DNA of 64,000 nucleotides from Pantoea latae (GTDB lineage: Bacteria; Pseudomonadota; Gammaproteobacteria; Enterobacterales; Enterobacteriaceae): NCBI RefSeq assembly GCF_002077695.1, contig NZ_MWUE01000015.1, positions 19,198 to 83,197 on the forward strand, in the 5' to 3' direction. Below are positions 17,745 through 26,727 of the stretch, piece after piece. The notes beneath the pieces are model-generated. The model made no database searches, was not told the DNA's origin, and saw only the letters and a list, made by a program, of their open reading frames with translations. Made by a program: the position numbers and the translations under genes. Numbering within the stretch: the stretch's first letter is position 1; every line of letters begins with the position of its first letter.

Positions 17745-18085
17745 TGCGAACTATCAAAGCTGCATTAATTTTGCTCCTCTTATCTCCTGCCGTCGCCTCA
17801 GCTGCATCGCAGTGCGGGCCGTTCTTTTTAAAAGGCGAAAATGACGGGCTAATGCATATTAATGGCCAGACACCAGAGACACAGAAGATGACGTTCCTGA
17901 AGCAAAAAGACGACTTCGATAACGTCATGATGCAATGGATGCTGCCGGACGCTCGCGTTGGTCGCTGGTTAGGCCTCGATTACGTTAAACGCAATGGAAA
18001 AGCTATCCTCAACGTCGAAGTAGTCCGCAAAAACATGGACGAACCTCGCCAATTCTGGACCTATGACTGTAAAAGGGTAGGGTGA
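17744..18085 (+). CDS. Moron: secreted small protein of unknown function
   Basis: This 113-residue protein has a clear signal peptide (residues 1-20, with ALILLLLSPAVASA before the probable cleavage) and a mature domain with two Cys (CGPFF, DCKRVG) that could form one disulphide. It is not a tail-structure protein by type. It starts at a GTG overlapping the hub stop by one base. The region is A+T-richer than the tail genes beside it. It probably acts in the lysogen's periplasm; function unknown. Confidence 0.65.
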   Translation: MRTIKAALILLLLSPAVASAASQCGPFFLKGENDGLMHINGQTPETQKMTFLKQKDDFDNVMMQWMLPDARVGRWLGLDYVKRNGKAILNVEVVRKNMDEPRQFWTYDCKRVG

Positions 18086-18525
18086 TGGAGCCAGGAGTCA
18101 TTTTAATTGCTTTTGTCATTGCTTTAGTACTCTATAAAGCGGCCAAGAAAAGGCGAATTAAAAAAGAGGATAATTTTTTATCTAATTACGGAAGGCGTCG
18201 GCGAATAGCTTACCCTAAAGCCAGGCATCCAAATGGTCGTCGCAAAACCCCTTATGAACGTGAGCAGGATATAGAAGCTTATCTGCGCGATCTTGCACAG
18301 GCTGGCAGAGATGCTGCTAAAGCTGAAGAGATAAAACAGAAGCGGCTAGGGGTTACGCATTACATATGGCGGTCGGCGGAAGACGCGGACACGTGTGAAG
18401 AGTGTAAGAAAAATAACGGTAAAAAATTCTCATGGAATAGGCCGCCTAAAACAGGTCGCCCAGGTGAAGGAAGGTGCTGCCCTAGAAATCTGTGTAGATG
18501 CTATCCAGAAGCCATACTCAAATAA
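18085..18525 (+). CDS. Moron: membrane-anchored protein with Mu-F-like C-terminus
   Basis: This 146-residue protein has an N-terminal transmembrane segment (VILIAFVIALVLYK, about residues 4-17). A very basic central region (RRRRIAYPKARHPNGRRKT) follows, and then a C-terminal domain with YIWRSAEDADTCEECKKNNG and CCPRNLCRCYPEAI. That domain has the same pattern as the Mu gpF-like protein at 5733-6494 (YIWRTAEDSD, PNCRCYAEPV), with extra cysteines. It is not a normal baseplate gene. The ATG at 18085 overlaps the previous stop (TGATG). Confidence 0.65.
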   Translation: MEPGVILIAFVIALVLYKAAKKRRIKKEDNFLSNYGRRRRIAYPKARHPNGRRKTPYEREQDIEAYLRDLAQAGRDAAKAEEIKQKRLGVTHYIWRSAEDADTCEECKKNNGKKFSWNRPPKTGRPGEGRCCPRNLCRCYPEAILK

Positions 18526-18547
18526 CCCGCCGAGGCGGGTTTTTTAT
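18524..18547 (+). terminator. Terminator after the moron pair
   Basis: The hairpin ACCCGCC/GGCGGGT is followed by TTTTTATT. It suggests that the two moron genes can be transcribed and ended apart from the late operon. Confidence 0.7.
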
Positions 18548-18561
18548 TGCCCGGAGATAAA

Positions 18562-19314
18562 ATGCCCGTATCCCTTAACTCACAGGTTGGCAGTAGCGAG
18601 CAGATGAGCGAGCAGCTGTATAACAGCATCTTCTCCATGCTGCGCGTTTCGATGCCTGGCATCATTCAGTCGTTCGACCCTATAGCGTGCACCTGCACTG
18701 TTCAGCCGGCCATATCAGGTCAGGTTACAGATGAGGCAGGCGATTTTAAATCTGCGCCGTTACCGCTGCTCGTTGACGTGCCGGTAATCTTTCCGCGCGG
18801 TGGCGGCTGCACTATTACCTTTCCTGTTAAAGCAGGCGACGAGTGTCTGGTGGTGTTTTCCGATCGCTGCATTGACTTCTGGTGGCAGAACGGCGGCGTG
18901 CAGGAGCCGGTCGACCCTCGGCAGCATGATTTGTCAGACGCCTTTGCGTTTATCGGCCCACAGTCGCAGGCGGAAGTGATAGGGAATATCAGCACCTCCA
19001 CACTGCAGATGCGCACCGATGACGGCGCGGCATATATCGAGCTCGACCCAAACAGCCACGCCGTAAATATCGTGGCGCCGGGCGGACTGAATGTAACGAC
19101 GCCTCTCGCTAAATTCAGCCAAGCGGTGACCATTACAGGATTGCTGACATGGGCGGGCGGAATGGTCGGCAGCCTGGCGACCGGAACCGCGGCGAAAATT
19201 ACGGGCGCCATCCAGTTTATTGGCTCGCTGACATCCAACGGTAAAGACATCAGCGACAGCCACACGCACAGTGGCGTGCAGACTGGTAGCGGCAACTCTG
19301 GCAAGGTGAACTGA
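18562..19314 (+). CDS. Baseplate spike, membrane-puncturing (Gp138-like)
   Basis: This 250-residue central spike pierces the outer membrane when the sheath contracts. The first 120 residues form the OB-like domain of Gp138 spikes (SFDPIACTCTVQPAISGQV, DVPVIFPRGGGCTITFPVKA). The C-terminus carries a beta-helix and the HTHSGV motif, which in known spikes binds iron at the tip through HxH. The ATG at 18562 has a CGGAGA ribosome site. It overlaps the gp25-like gene start (TGATG). Confidence 0.88.
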   Translation: MPVSLNSQVGSSEQMSEQLYNSIFSMLRVSMPGIIQSFDPIACTCTVQPAISGQVTDEAGDFKSAPLPLLVDVPVIFPRGGGCTITFPVKAGDECLVVFSDRCIDFWWQNGGVQEPVDPRQHDLSDAFAFIGPQSQAEVIGNISTSTLQMRTDDGAAYIELDPNSHAVNIVAPGGLNVTTPLAKFSQAVTITGLLTWAGGMVGSLATGTAAKITGAIQFIGSLTSNGKDISDSHTHSGVQTGSGNSGKVN

Positions 19315-19667
19315 TGCGATACAGACGCGAAGATGACGAGGGTGATTACACCTTCGGACAGGGCGACGATACATGGCTGATAAACTCACCCGAAACAGTG
19401 GCGCAGGCGGTGAAAACACGCTTTCTCCTCTGGTACGGGCAGTGGTTCCTCGACACCACAGAGGGCACGCCGTGGATACAGTCGGTGCTTGGAAAGCAGA
19501 AGCCGGAAACCTACAACCTCGCTATACGCCAGCGCATCCTTGAAACACAGGGCGTTAACTCGATCATGTCGTTCGATACGACGCTAAACACCTCATCCCG
19601 CCGCGTTGTATTTACCGCGACGATTGACACCATCTACGGAACGACGACAGTCACAAGCGAGGCGTAA
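19314..19667 (+). CDS. Baseplate wedge protein (gp25/gpW-like)
   Basis: This 117-residue protein starts the wedge pair with baseplate J. DYTFGQGDDTWLINSPETVA, LLWYGQWFLDTTEGTPW and AIRQRILETQGV are as in the gp25-like proteins that initiate sheath assembly. It overlaps the spike gene and its stop overlaps the baseplate J start (TAATGG) by one base. Confidence 0.78.
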   Translation: MRYRREDDEGDYTFGQGDDTWLINSPETVAQAVKTRFLLWYGQWFLDTTEGTPWIQSVLGKQKPETYNLAIRQRILETQGVNSIMSFDTTLNTSSRRVVFTATIDTIYGTTTVTSEA

Positions 19668-20866
19668 TGGCTCTCAATTTAGACACGCTGGGGCTCTCCG
19701 CTACGGTGACCGCCTCAGGGATAAGTGCGCCTGATTACCAGACAATCCTGAGCACTATCACGGAATATTTTCAGCAGATTTACGGCACCGATGCCTATCT
19801 TGAGCCTGACAGTAAAGACGGGCAAATGGTGTCACTTGTAGCGCTGGCAGTACACGATGCCAACAACACGGCGATTCAGGTTTACAACTCCTTCTCACCA
19901 TCATCAGGCATGACAGACGCCCTGACGCGAAACGTTAAAATTAACGGCATTGCGCGCAAAGCCGCTACCAATTCTACGGTTGACGTGACCCTCACCGGCA
20001 CGGCCGGGACAACGATTACCAATGGATCAGTGAAGGACGCTAACGGTGTCATCTGGAACCTGCCGGCCAGCGTGACTATCGACGTAGGCGGCTCGGTGAC
20101 GGTAACGGCTACCTGCGCGAATTCTGGCGCAGTTGCGGCAGTCGCCGGCAGCATCACCAAAATCAACACGCCAACGCGTGGCTGGACGGCGGTTTCTAAT
20201 GCCAGCGCGGCAACTGTTGGATCGGCTGCTGAAACCGATGCAGAGTTGCGCGCGCGCCAGGCGCAGAGCGTGGCAATTCCTGCTCTGACACCGTTTGATG
20301 CCGTCGACGGTGCGATTGCCAACGTGACCGGCGTTACGCGTCATAAGCTTTACGAGAACGACACCGGATCAGTAGACAGCAATGGTATCCCCGCGCATTC
20401 AATCGCGGCGATTGTCGATGGTGGTGATGCGACGGCTATAGCTCAGATCATCCGCGGGAAGAAAGGTCAGGGTGTCAGCACCTACGGCTCGACTACTGTC
20501 GCTGTGCCGGATAAATATGATAACCCGCATGCAATCAGCTTCTCACGCTCAACCAATGTCCCGATATTTGTCGCCATTACGCTGAAGGTTTTCACCGGTT
20601 ACACGACGCAGATTGGCGAGCAGATTAAGCAGGCGATAGCCGACTATATCAACAGCCTGACAATAGGCGATGACGTGCTGCTTAGCCGTATTTATTCACC
20701 GGCTAACCTTGGCGTCGTGAGCGGTGGCAATTCTAAATACTATGACATCAACGCTCTAGCTATTGGCAAATCGGCCGGAACGGTAGCGTCCTCGAATGTC
20801 GCCATCGCCTTTAACGAGTCGGCTTCCTGCAGCACGGCGAACATCGCGCTCACGGTGACATCATGA
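19667..20866 (+). CDS. Baseplate J family protein
   Basis: This 399-residue baseplate wedge protein has DYQTILSTITEYFQQIYG and LEPDSKDGQMVSLVALAVHD at the N-terminus, ETDAELRARQAQSVA in the middle, and KVFTGYTTQIGEQIKQAI in the C-terminal domain, as in gpJ. With gp25-like and DUF2612 proteins it builds the wedges around the hub. Its stop overlaps the next start by 4 bases. Confidence 0.9.
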   Translation: MALNLDTLGLSATVTASGISAPDYQTILSTITEYFQQIYGTDAYLEPDSKDGQMVSLVALAVHDANNTAIQVYNSFSPSSGMTDALTRNVKINGIARKAATNSTVDVTLTGTAGTTITNGSVKDANGVIWNLPASVTIDVGGSVTVTATCANSGAVAAVAGSITKINTPTRGWTAVSNASAATVGSAAETDAELRARQAQSVAIPALTPFDAVDGAIANVTGVTRHKLYENDTGSVDSNGIPAHSIAAIVDGGDATAIAQIIRGKKGQGVSTYGSTTVAVPDKYDNPHAISFSRSTNVPIFVAITLKVFTGYTTQIGEQIKQAIADYINSLTIGDDVLLSRIYSPANLGVVSGGNSKYYDINALAIGKSAGTVASSNVAIAFNESASCSTANIALTVTS

Positions 20867-21543
20867 GCAAATACACCGACCTGATTACTAATTATCACAG
20901 AGGTAAACCTCTGTTTGTCGATCACGTCGACCTGTCAACGCGTCCGCTTACCGATACATCCGCAGCCCTACAAAATCTGCTCACTGCCTTCGATATAGAC
21001 AGCGCGGTCGGTGTGCAGCTGGATGTTCTGGGAGAGTGGATTGGTCGAACGCGAATCGTCAGCCAGCCCATCGCAGGGGTTTACTTTTCCTTTGATACCG
21101 ATGGGCTCGGATGGGATCAGGGCGTCTGGCAGGGGCCATATGATCCGGATGCCGGATTCACAAGTCTGAGTGATGACACATACCGCATTGTCCTGAAGGC
21201 GAAGATAGCCATCAACAGCTGGGACGGGCAAAACGACTCATTACCACCCATCCTGGAAACAGCGCTGGAAGGCTCTGGCTTGAAAATGCAGATCGTAGAT
21301 AACCAGGATATGACCATATCCGTATGGGTTTTCCCTGAGGAAGATATCTCCCTGGTTTCAAAAGAGCTGCTGGCAGCGATTAAACAGGGCTATCTCACCG
21401 TGAAAGCGGCTGGTGTATGGGCCGGTGATATTCAAACCCCTTCAATAGAAACCCCATCAGTCGGAAACCGGTTCTTTGGTTTCGACATGGATAACGAGTA
21501 CATCGCCGGATTTGATGATGGCGCTTGGGAGAAAACACTTTAA
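20863..21543 (+). CDS. Baseplate protein, DUF2612 (gpI-like)
   Basis: This 226-residue protein has YTDLITNYHRGKPLFVDHVD and LLTAFDIDSAVGVQLDVLGE, the sign of DUF2612. It connects baseplate and tail fibres. The late WVFPEEDISLVSKELLAAIK segment fits the family. The stop TAA overlaps the fibre ATG by one base. Confidence 0.82.
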   Translation: MSKYTDLITNYHRGKPLFVDHVDLSTRPLTDTSAALQNLLTAFDIDSAVGVQLDVLGEWIGRTRIVSQPIAGVYFSFDTDGLGWDQGVWQGPYDPDAGFTSLSDDTYRIVLKAKIAINSWDGQNDSLPPILETALEGSGLKMQIVDNQDMTISVWVFPEEDISLVSKELLAAIKQGYLTVKAAGVWAGDIQTPSIETPSVGNRFFGFDMDNEYIAGFDDGAWEKTL

Positions 21544-22448
21544 TGGCTACCAACAATTTTAAATCATTCGGCATTGGTGCTGGGGCCAATGTAACCAGCC
21601 AGGCTGACTATGAAGCGTTGGCTGCATTGCTGACGGGATTCCAGTCGGGAAAGGCGTCATCAGCTCAGATCAACAAAGCTCTGCGCCAGTCATCGACAAT
21701 GGCCTATGTGTTGGCTCAGTTCATCTCAGATTCAGCAGCTGTTGATGTTCTTGATAACGGTACTCCTGCAACGATTCTGGCGAACTTAAAAGCTGCAATG
21801 ACATCAGTTACACCCGGCCGATTACTCAATGTCCAGGTAATTACCGCCACAGGCACATACACCCCGACCACTGGGACGAAAAGTATCGTTGTGGAGCAGG
21901 TGGGCGGTGGTGCAGGCGGTATGCCGTGCGCGGGCTCAAACTCAACGACAGCCACCCTTAGTGGCGGCGGCGGCGGAGGCGCTTACGCTAAATTTCGCAT
22001 TACGACCGTTCCTGCTTCCGTATCCTGTACGGTAGGTGGTGGGGGTGCAAGTGGAGCAGCGGGAGGTGCAACTACATTTGGATCTTACTGCACAACACCT
22101 GGCGGCAGCACCGGCAGTAACGGCAGCACTACATCTGGTGCGACAATAGGCGGTGGTAGCGGCGGCGTAACACCAACGATAGGTGCGGGAGCAACACAGT
22201 TGGTTTCAAGTCACGGTGACCCTGGGCTTAACGGAACTGCGGTAAATACCGCTGGCGGCAACGGCGGCAGAGGAGGAAGTTCTCCTCTAGGTCTGGGCGG
22301 CAGAGGTGCCGGCAACGGAGCTGGTGAAGCCGCTGGAGGTTTTGGGGCCGGTGGTGGTGGCTGTTTCCTTCCGGCTGGCGGCTCAGCCGCCACACAATTA
22401 GGTGGCGCAGGATCTGGCGGCGCAATCATTGTTTATGAGTATGCTTGA
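21543..22448 (+). CDS. Tail fibre/adhesin with glycine-rich tip
   Basis: This 301-residue protein is the probable receptor-binding fibre. The first 100 residues form an attachment region ([20 protein letters not shown], then a helix with [14 protein letters not shown]). Residues about 110-300 are dominated by glycine: [42 protein letters not shown]. This looks like the polyglycine-II packing of phage tip adhesins such as S16 gp38. The C-terminus GGAIIVYEY closes the domain. Short intrinsic loops between Gly-runs probably set host range. Confidence 0.82.
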   Translation: MATNNFKSFGIGAGANVTSQADYEALAALLTGFQSGKASSAQINKALRQSSTMAYVLAQFISDSAAVDVLDNGTPATILANLKAAMTSVTPGRLLNVQVITATGTYTPTTGTKSIVVEQVGGGAGGMPCAGSNSTTATLSGGGGGGAYAKFRITTVPASVSCTVGGGGASGAAGGATTFGSYCTTPGGSTGSNGSTTSGATIGGGSGGVTPTIGAGATQLVSSHGDPGLNGTAVNTAGGNGGRGGSSPLGLGGRGAGNGAGEAAGGFGAGGGGCFLPAGGSAATQLGGAGSGGAIIVYEYA

Positions 22449-22456
22449 GGCTGAAA

Positions 22457-22867
22457 ATGTCAAAATACGCACTGGTGAAAGATGGGCAAGTTATTAATAC
22501 GATCCTTTGGGATGGTGAAGCAGAAGCTGATTTCGGTGATGGCGTTGTAGCTGTTGAATTCGCAGACGATGAACCAATACAGATCGGTTACCTTTACGAA
22601 GACGGCAAATTTTCTGAGCCGCCATTGACGGAGGAAGAACAAGCGCAACAGGATGCTGCCGCAGCGCTGGCCAATAGCTCCACTAAAACAGCGCTTATGG
22701 ACGAAGCCAGCCAGCGCATCAGCGTTCTGCAGGATGCGGTTGATCTGGAAATGGCAACAGACGAAGAGGCAGCAGAACTTCCGCTGTGGAAAAAATACCG
22801 TGTACTGCTCAGCAGAATTGATGCAAACACTGCAGATGATATTACTTGGCCCGATAAGCCAGAATGA
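22457..22867 (+). CDS. Tail fibre assembly chaperone
   Basis: This 136-residue protein starts with [20 protein letters not shown], the usual beta start of the small tail-fibre assembly proteins. A helical region rich in Gln/Ala ([20 protein letters not shown]) follows, and the C-terminal [12 protein letters not shown] and ITWPDKPE are typical of the Caudo_TAP family. It is the last + gene of the late operon. Confidence 0.85.
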   Translation: MSKYALVKDGQVINTILWDGEAEADFGDGVVAVEFADDEPIQIGYLYEDGKFSEPPLTEEEQAQQDAAAALANSSTKTALMDEASQRISVLQDAVDLEMATDEEAAELPLWKKYRVLLSRIDANTADDITWPDKPE

Positions 22868-22905
22868 AAAAAGCCCACATAGTGTGGGCTTACATTTATT
22901 TTTTC
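22868..22905. terminator. Terminator at the end of the late operon
   Basis: The hairpin AAGCCCACA/TGTGGGCTT lies between the convergent late operon and gtr operon and is flanked by A and T tracts on both sides. It may serve both strands. Confidence 0.7.
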
Positions 22906-24149
22906 AATAACTTCATATTCCATCCAGGGGGTAGTATCCTGATTGAAACAGTTTCCCCACTACTTCTTGCGTCAAATGCTTTGACATCCTGTGAGTAACC
23001 AGACTCAGGAAGAGACGGCAGGCGAAAATGCGCAGGGACAAAAATGAGAAAAACCATAAAGCCTGCAGCAAGTGCGATATTTCTGAACTTACTGAGTGAA
23101 TATGTAGCCGCTATCGCAAGGCAGGCGAGCGCTATGTTAGTAACATAGAAATATCTCTCACCACTTTCAGTTTCAAATATAAGCGGCCACTGGGGTTGAC
23201 CTATGGCAATGACCGGACTTTTCAGGGCAAATCCAATCATTAGCGCTGGAAATAAAATCAGACACTTAATTCTCCAGTTATATTTCACGAACGCGAAGAA
23301 CAACGCCGCGCACAATGCGATGAGCAGGATGATGTTAACGTTACCATGCGCAGCCATTTCTCTTGCAAGATTGTAAGGGAGGAATGAGCCATAAATAATC
23401 CTGCAGGCAACGATGTCGGCTAAAAGGCCAAAGCTGTAACCTAGCGGGGCATCGATGCGTGTCGCGCCAGAGGTTGTCAAAATAGCCCAAAGCTGAATGA
23501 TGCAACAAACAGCCATGACAACGTCAAATGTGTTAATTCCTTTTATGGCATTAATAATGCCACCGCGCTGATAAATGCGTTTTATAATCAAGCACGGTGC
23601 AATAAATACAACAAACGGACCGCTCAGCCCACTAATAACAAGAACGGCGAAGTCGTGCGCCTTTGCTTTGATACTTTCTGCATCATTAGCCATAACCACA
23701 GCTAAAAGATATATGGATAAGTACCAGTGCACGTTGGTGATGTTAACGAAGCCCTCCGCTACATTGGGCATTAATATAAAATACAGAGCGATTGCAATCC
23801 TGTATTTTATACCAATGAAATCCATCCTGCGCGAAAGCAAAAGCCCTACAAAACAACACCGAATAAAGATAGCAATAACATTAGCCACAAGAGCGGCATG
23901 AGATAAACCAAACCACAAAGCTACACCGTATGTTAGCCGCGAGATGGTCTGGAAATATCCATTCTGCGGGAGGAACAGGGATGACCAAAAACCATTGTTA
24001 TAAATCCCCGCCATCCAGACCCTGCCGTCTTCCGCCCATGGCTGGGCGTGCGTAACGATATCGGGTCGCCTTAAAACCAGAAGCACGAACGCCAGGAACA
24101 TCAACCCGGCGATGGAGGCTGCATTCAGCCCGCTTTTTTCCTTCATCAT
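22896..24149 (-). CDS. Serotype-specific O-antigen glucosyltransferase (GtrC-like)
   Basis: This integral membrane protein of 417 residues has about nine to eleven hydrophobic segments, starting with LMFLAFVLLVLRRPDIVTHA. Together with GtrA and GtrB in one operon it fits the type-specific Gtr enzyme that moves glucose from undecaprenyl phosphate-glucose onto O-antigen in the periplasm. The ATG at 24149 is chosen because the truncated copy upstream has the same GAGAGGA spacing. The long N-terminal loop WAEDGRVWMAGIYNNGFW has acidic residues common at such active sites. Confidence 0.75.
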   Translation of the reverse strand: MMKEKSGLNAASIAGLMFLAFVLLVLRRPDIVTHAQPWAEDGRVWMAGIYNNGFWSSLFLPQNGYFQTISRLTYGVALWFGLSHAALVANVIAIFIRCCFVGLLLSRRMDFIGIKYRIAIALYFILMPNVAEGFVNITNVHWYLSIYLLAVVMANDAESIKAKAHDFAVLVISGLSGPFVVFIAPCLIIKRIYQRGGIINAIKGINTFDVVMAVCCIIQLWAILTTSGATRIDAPLGYSFGLLADIVACRIIYGSFLPYNLAREMAAHGNVNIILLIALCAALFFAFVKYNWRIKCLILFPALMIGFALKSPVIAIGQPQWPLIFETESGERYFYVTNIALACLAIAATYSLSKFRNIALAAGFMVFLIFVPAHFRLPSLPESGYSQDVKAFDARSSGETVSIRILPPGWNMKLLKK

Positions 24150-24300
24150 ACTTTCCTCTCTTGATGCCTGAATCTTTGAAAAATCTGTGGGGCATGTATG
24201 GGGCAAAAAATTGCCGCAATGTAACCTGCTCTGCGCTAACAGTTCAGGGTAAATTGCGGCAATGTTCTGTTTGTTCGTGCTCTTACGCGAAGTAACCCGA
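24150..24300. repeat. Imperfect direct repeat, copy 1 (upstream of intact gtrC-like)
   Basis: This block carries GGGGCAT, AAAAAATTGCC, TCAGGGTAAATTG and TCTGTTTGT in that order. The same blocks occur in the same order about 590 bases away at 24740-24890. Each copy sits directly upstream of a gtrC-like start (on the minus strand). Confidence 0.8.
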
Positions 24301-24739
24301 ACGATTTTTTATACCATCTCAAGTTAGTAATATTTACGAAGCCTTCAGACAGGTTAGGCATAAGTACAAAATATGCCGCTGCAGCCAGTCGGTAAGCAAC
24401 TGGAATGTAGTTCATTCTGGAAGAAAGGAGAAAACCAACAAAGCAGCACCGAATAAGAAGCGCGATTAAGTTAGCGCCCAAGGCCGCATGCTCAAGGCCG
24501 AAAGCGAGCGAAACTCCATAAGCAATTCTTGATATCGTCTGGTAATAACCATTTTGAGGCAGCAGAAGTGATGACCAAAATCCATCATTATATATACCTG
24601 CCATCCAAATTTTTCCGTCTTCAGCCCACGGCTGGGCATGCGTAATGATATCGGGTCGCCTCAAAACCAGAAGCACGAATGCCAGGGCCATCAATCCTCC
24701 AACCGAGGCAGCACTAAGCAAACCTTTTTCCTTCAACAT
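24236..24739 (-). pseudogene. Truncated gtrC-like copy
   Basis: This frame of 167 codons matches the first 135 or so residues of the intact gtrC-like gene: LRRPDI.THAQPWAEDG, MAGIYN.GFWSSL.LPQNGY, then EGFVNITN. After NITNLRWY the match ends and the frame runs into unrelated residues (KKSFGLLRVRARTNRTLPQ) taken from the repeated intergenic sequence. The product would lack most membrane spans. It is best read as a decayed or partly replaced cassette. Confidence 0.8.
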
Positions 24740-24890
24740 CCTATCCTCTCTCAGCACATATGTTGCATGAATTTCAACCTTGGGGCATCTATAGGGAAAA
24801 AATTGCCTTAATGTAGCCCGTCCTGCACTAGCTGCTCAGGGTAAATTGAACTAATGCTCTGTTTGTACGATTTCTTACAAGAATTATATA
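24740..24890. repeat. Imperfect direct repeat, copy 2 (upstream of truncated gtrC-like)
   Basis: This block is the counterpart of 24150-24300, with the same order of shared blocks and several substitutions. The two copies plus the gtrC 5' ends define a tandem duplication of about 590 bases. No other gene was seen between 24740 and 24945. Confidence 0.8.
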
Positions 24891-24945
24891 AATAAATCAA
24901 GCGTTTAAAAAATGGTGGCGTTGGTTTGAGAGTTTAAAGGAACAT

Positions 24946-25887
24946 TCATGGCCATTTATGCTCGGCATCTTTTTTTTCGTTTTTCACTACATATCTAGGC
25001 CTTTCTTTTGTCTCGATATATATTCTTCCAATGTATTCGCCAAGCACTCCAATTCCTATTAACTGAATGCCCCCGAGAAAAAGAATTGATACAAGGATTG
25101 ACGGATATCCATGAACCGGATTTCCGAAAAATAATGTATCAAGAATCATGTAAGCGCCATAGCAGAATGACAGACCTGCAACAAATAGGCCTATGTATGT
25201 CCACATGCGTAAAGGGAAAGTTGAAAATGAAGTTATTCCCTCAAGCGCCAGATTCCATAGTTTCCAGCCATTAAATTTTGTTTTACCAGCAACGCGGTCA
25301 GCACGGATGTATTCGACAACTTCAGTTTTTCCTCCGACCCAACTGAGTATGCCTTTCATGAAAAGATTACGCTCCTGGAGCAGTTTAATATTTTCAACTA
25401 CATCACGTGACATTAGCCTGAAGTCACCGACGTTCTCCTCAATCTTAGGGGAGCTGATTTTGTTGTGAAGCTTATAAAACCACTCGGCGGTTACTCGCTT
25501 CATGTGACTGTCTGAACTACGATCTACACGCTTTGCCAGAACAACATCTGCTCCTTTTTCCCATTTCTCAATAAGCTTGGGGATGACCTTTATTGGATCT
25601 TGCAGGTCGACGTCGATGGGGATAATAACGTCTCCCGTAGCACATTCGAGGCCTGCAAACAAAGCAGGTTCTTTACCGAAGTTGCGAGTAAAGGACACAT
25701 GCTTCACAAGTTCATCTTGTTTCTTGCAATGGAGAATGACTGTTTCGGTACTGTCTGTGCTTCCATCATTCACGAAGACAATTTCGACTTCATGTTCTGC
25801 GAAGGCGGGAAATCCGCGAACTTCTTGATAAAAAAATGGAATGGCATCTTCTTCATTAAAGACAGGCACGACCAGAGAAATTTTCAT
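24946..25887 (-). CDS. gtrB: Bactoprenol glucosyl transferase GtrB
   Basis: This 313-residue protein transfers glucose from UDP-glucose to undecaprenyl phosphate at the cytoplasmic face. The GT2 fold is shown by [15 protein letters not shown] and VNDGSTDST (residues 39-47), and the catalytic DVDLQDP motif lies at 92-98. Two C-terminal membrane helices ([20 protein letters not shown] and [20 protein letters not shown]) anchor it. The ATG at 25887 overlaps the gtrA stop by 4 bases. The longer upstream reading lacks similarity. Confidence 0.93.
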   Translation of the reverse strand: MKISLVVPVFNEEDAIPFFYQEVRGFPAFAEHEVEIVFVNDGSTDSTETVILHCKKQDELVKHVSFTRNFGKEPALFAGLECATGDVIIPIDVDLQDPIKVIPKLIEKWEKGADVVLAKRVDRSSDSHMKRVTAEWFYKLHNKISSPKIEENVGDFRLMSRDVVENIKLLQERNLFMKGILSWVGGKTEVVEYIRADRVAGKTKFNGWKLWNLALEGITSFSTFPLRMWTYIGLFVAGLSFCYGAYMILDTLFFGNPVHGYPSILVSILFLGGIQLIGIGVLGEYIGRIYIETKERPRYVVKNEKKDAEHKWP

Positions 25888-26243
25888 TTTCGATCCTTGA
25901 AAACAACAAACCTGGAGTAGATGAAGCCACAAACCAGGCTTATGGCTGAAAAGACGATAAGTGTTACAACAGGATTAGCGTGAGTCCTGTCTGCATACAA
26001 ACCCACAGCAGATGCCATGCCGCCCATGAAGAAAAGGTAAAGCAGATAGCGCATCGTGGTAGCTTCTGCGCTAAAGGTCCACTTTGCGTTAGCAAAGAAA
26101 GAGAACGTCACCGCAAAGCAGAAAGCAGCAAAGTTTGAAAGGGATTGCGTCTGGCCCTCTGTATACAGGATGGTAAAAACCATCCAGTGAATAAGCGTGT
26201 TGATAACGCCGACAGAGGCATACCGCGCGAAAAGCTTAACCAT
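25884..26243 (-). CDS. gtrA: Bactoprenol-linked glucose flippase GtrA
   Basis: This 119-residue protein has four hydrophobic segments. [10 protein letters not shown] and [17 protein letters not shown] match the P22 GtrA family, which flips undecaprenyl-phosphate-glucose into the periplasm. The start [20 protein letters not shown] is at 26243; the ATG at 26258 adds only five residues. It is first in the gtr operon. A promoter was not found with confidence in 26244-26330. Confidence 0.92.
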   Translation of the reverse strand: MVKLFARYASVGVINTLIHWMVFTILYTEGQTQSLSNFAAFCFAVTFSFFANAKWTFSAEATTMRYLLYLFFMGGMASAVGLYADRTHANPVVTLIVFSAISLVCGFIYSRFVVFKDRK

Positions 26244-26333
26244 TAAGAATATCCCCATTAGCAGAAGTTGCGGATCTTGTCATCAGATTGGCGTTAAGGC
26301 AAGAATTCGTAAGGGGGGAGAGGCATAAAATAA

Positions 26334-26352
26334 GCCCCAGTAGTTGGGGCGA
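26334..26352 (-). terminator. Terminator downstream of the small membrane protein gene
   Basis: The stem GCCCC/GGGGC encloses a seven-base loop and is followed on the minus strand by TTATTTTATG. It lies 43 bases beyond the stop of the small gene at 26395-26487. It also lies next to the probable prophage right end. Confidence 0.55.
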
Positions 26353-26394
26353 AGGCAATGCATGCCGGCCTAAGTCAGCAAAGTCGTAAGGCGT

Positions 26395-26487
26395 TTAAAG
26401 CCAGTGCTGGTGGAATACCAAACCTAACACGAGCGTCACTGATGCGATGACATTAAGCGCAACGATAGCCCGAGGTGAAACGTCCAT
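26395..26487 (-). CDS. Small single-span membrane protein (30 residues)
   Basis: The ORF reads MDVSPRAIVALNVIASVTLV and then LGLVFHQHWL. It has a single hydrophobic helix (about residues 7-25) with a short C-terminal His/Trp tail. A perfect AAGGAGG lies seven bases before the ATG, and a terminator follows the stop, so it looks like a real small gene. Many enterobacterial small proteins of this size tune membrane complexes; this one is not recognised. A GTG just upstream is in frame. Confidence 0.65.
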   Translation of the reverse strand: MDVSPRAIVALNVIASVTLVLGLVFHQHWL

Positions 26488-26727
26488 CACGTAACCTCCT
26501 TAACTAAATGTCTTGTAAGGCTAGCAGATTGAGAATCTTTTGCGACGCTGCACGGCTAAATCCTTTCTCTAAAACACATCACCCTTAACAAGTATAAAGC
26601 TTCTCAAAACCCCTCATATTCCCCCGATTAAACTGAAACATCTCACAGTAAACTTATGATACACCCTGACCTTACAACAACCTGACGCTGCCCATTTACC
26701 TCAGGCACTCCAAAGCAGATCCCCCCT

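Noticed and set aside
26244..26340. Dam/OxyR-type phase variation of the gtr operon
   Set aside because: Known phase-variable gtr promoters carry several GATC sites. I see only one GATC upstream of gtrA, so there is no sequence support.
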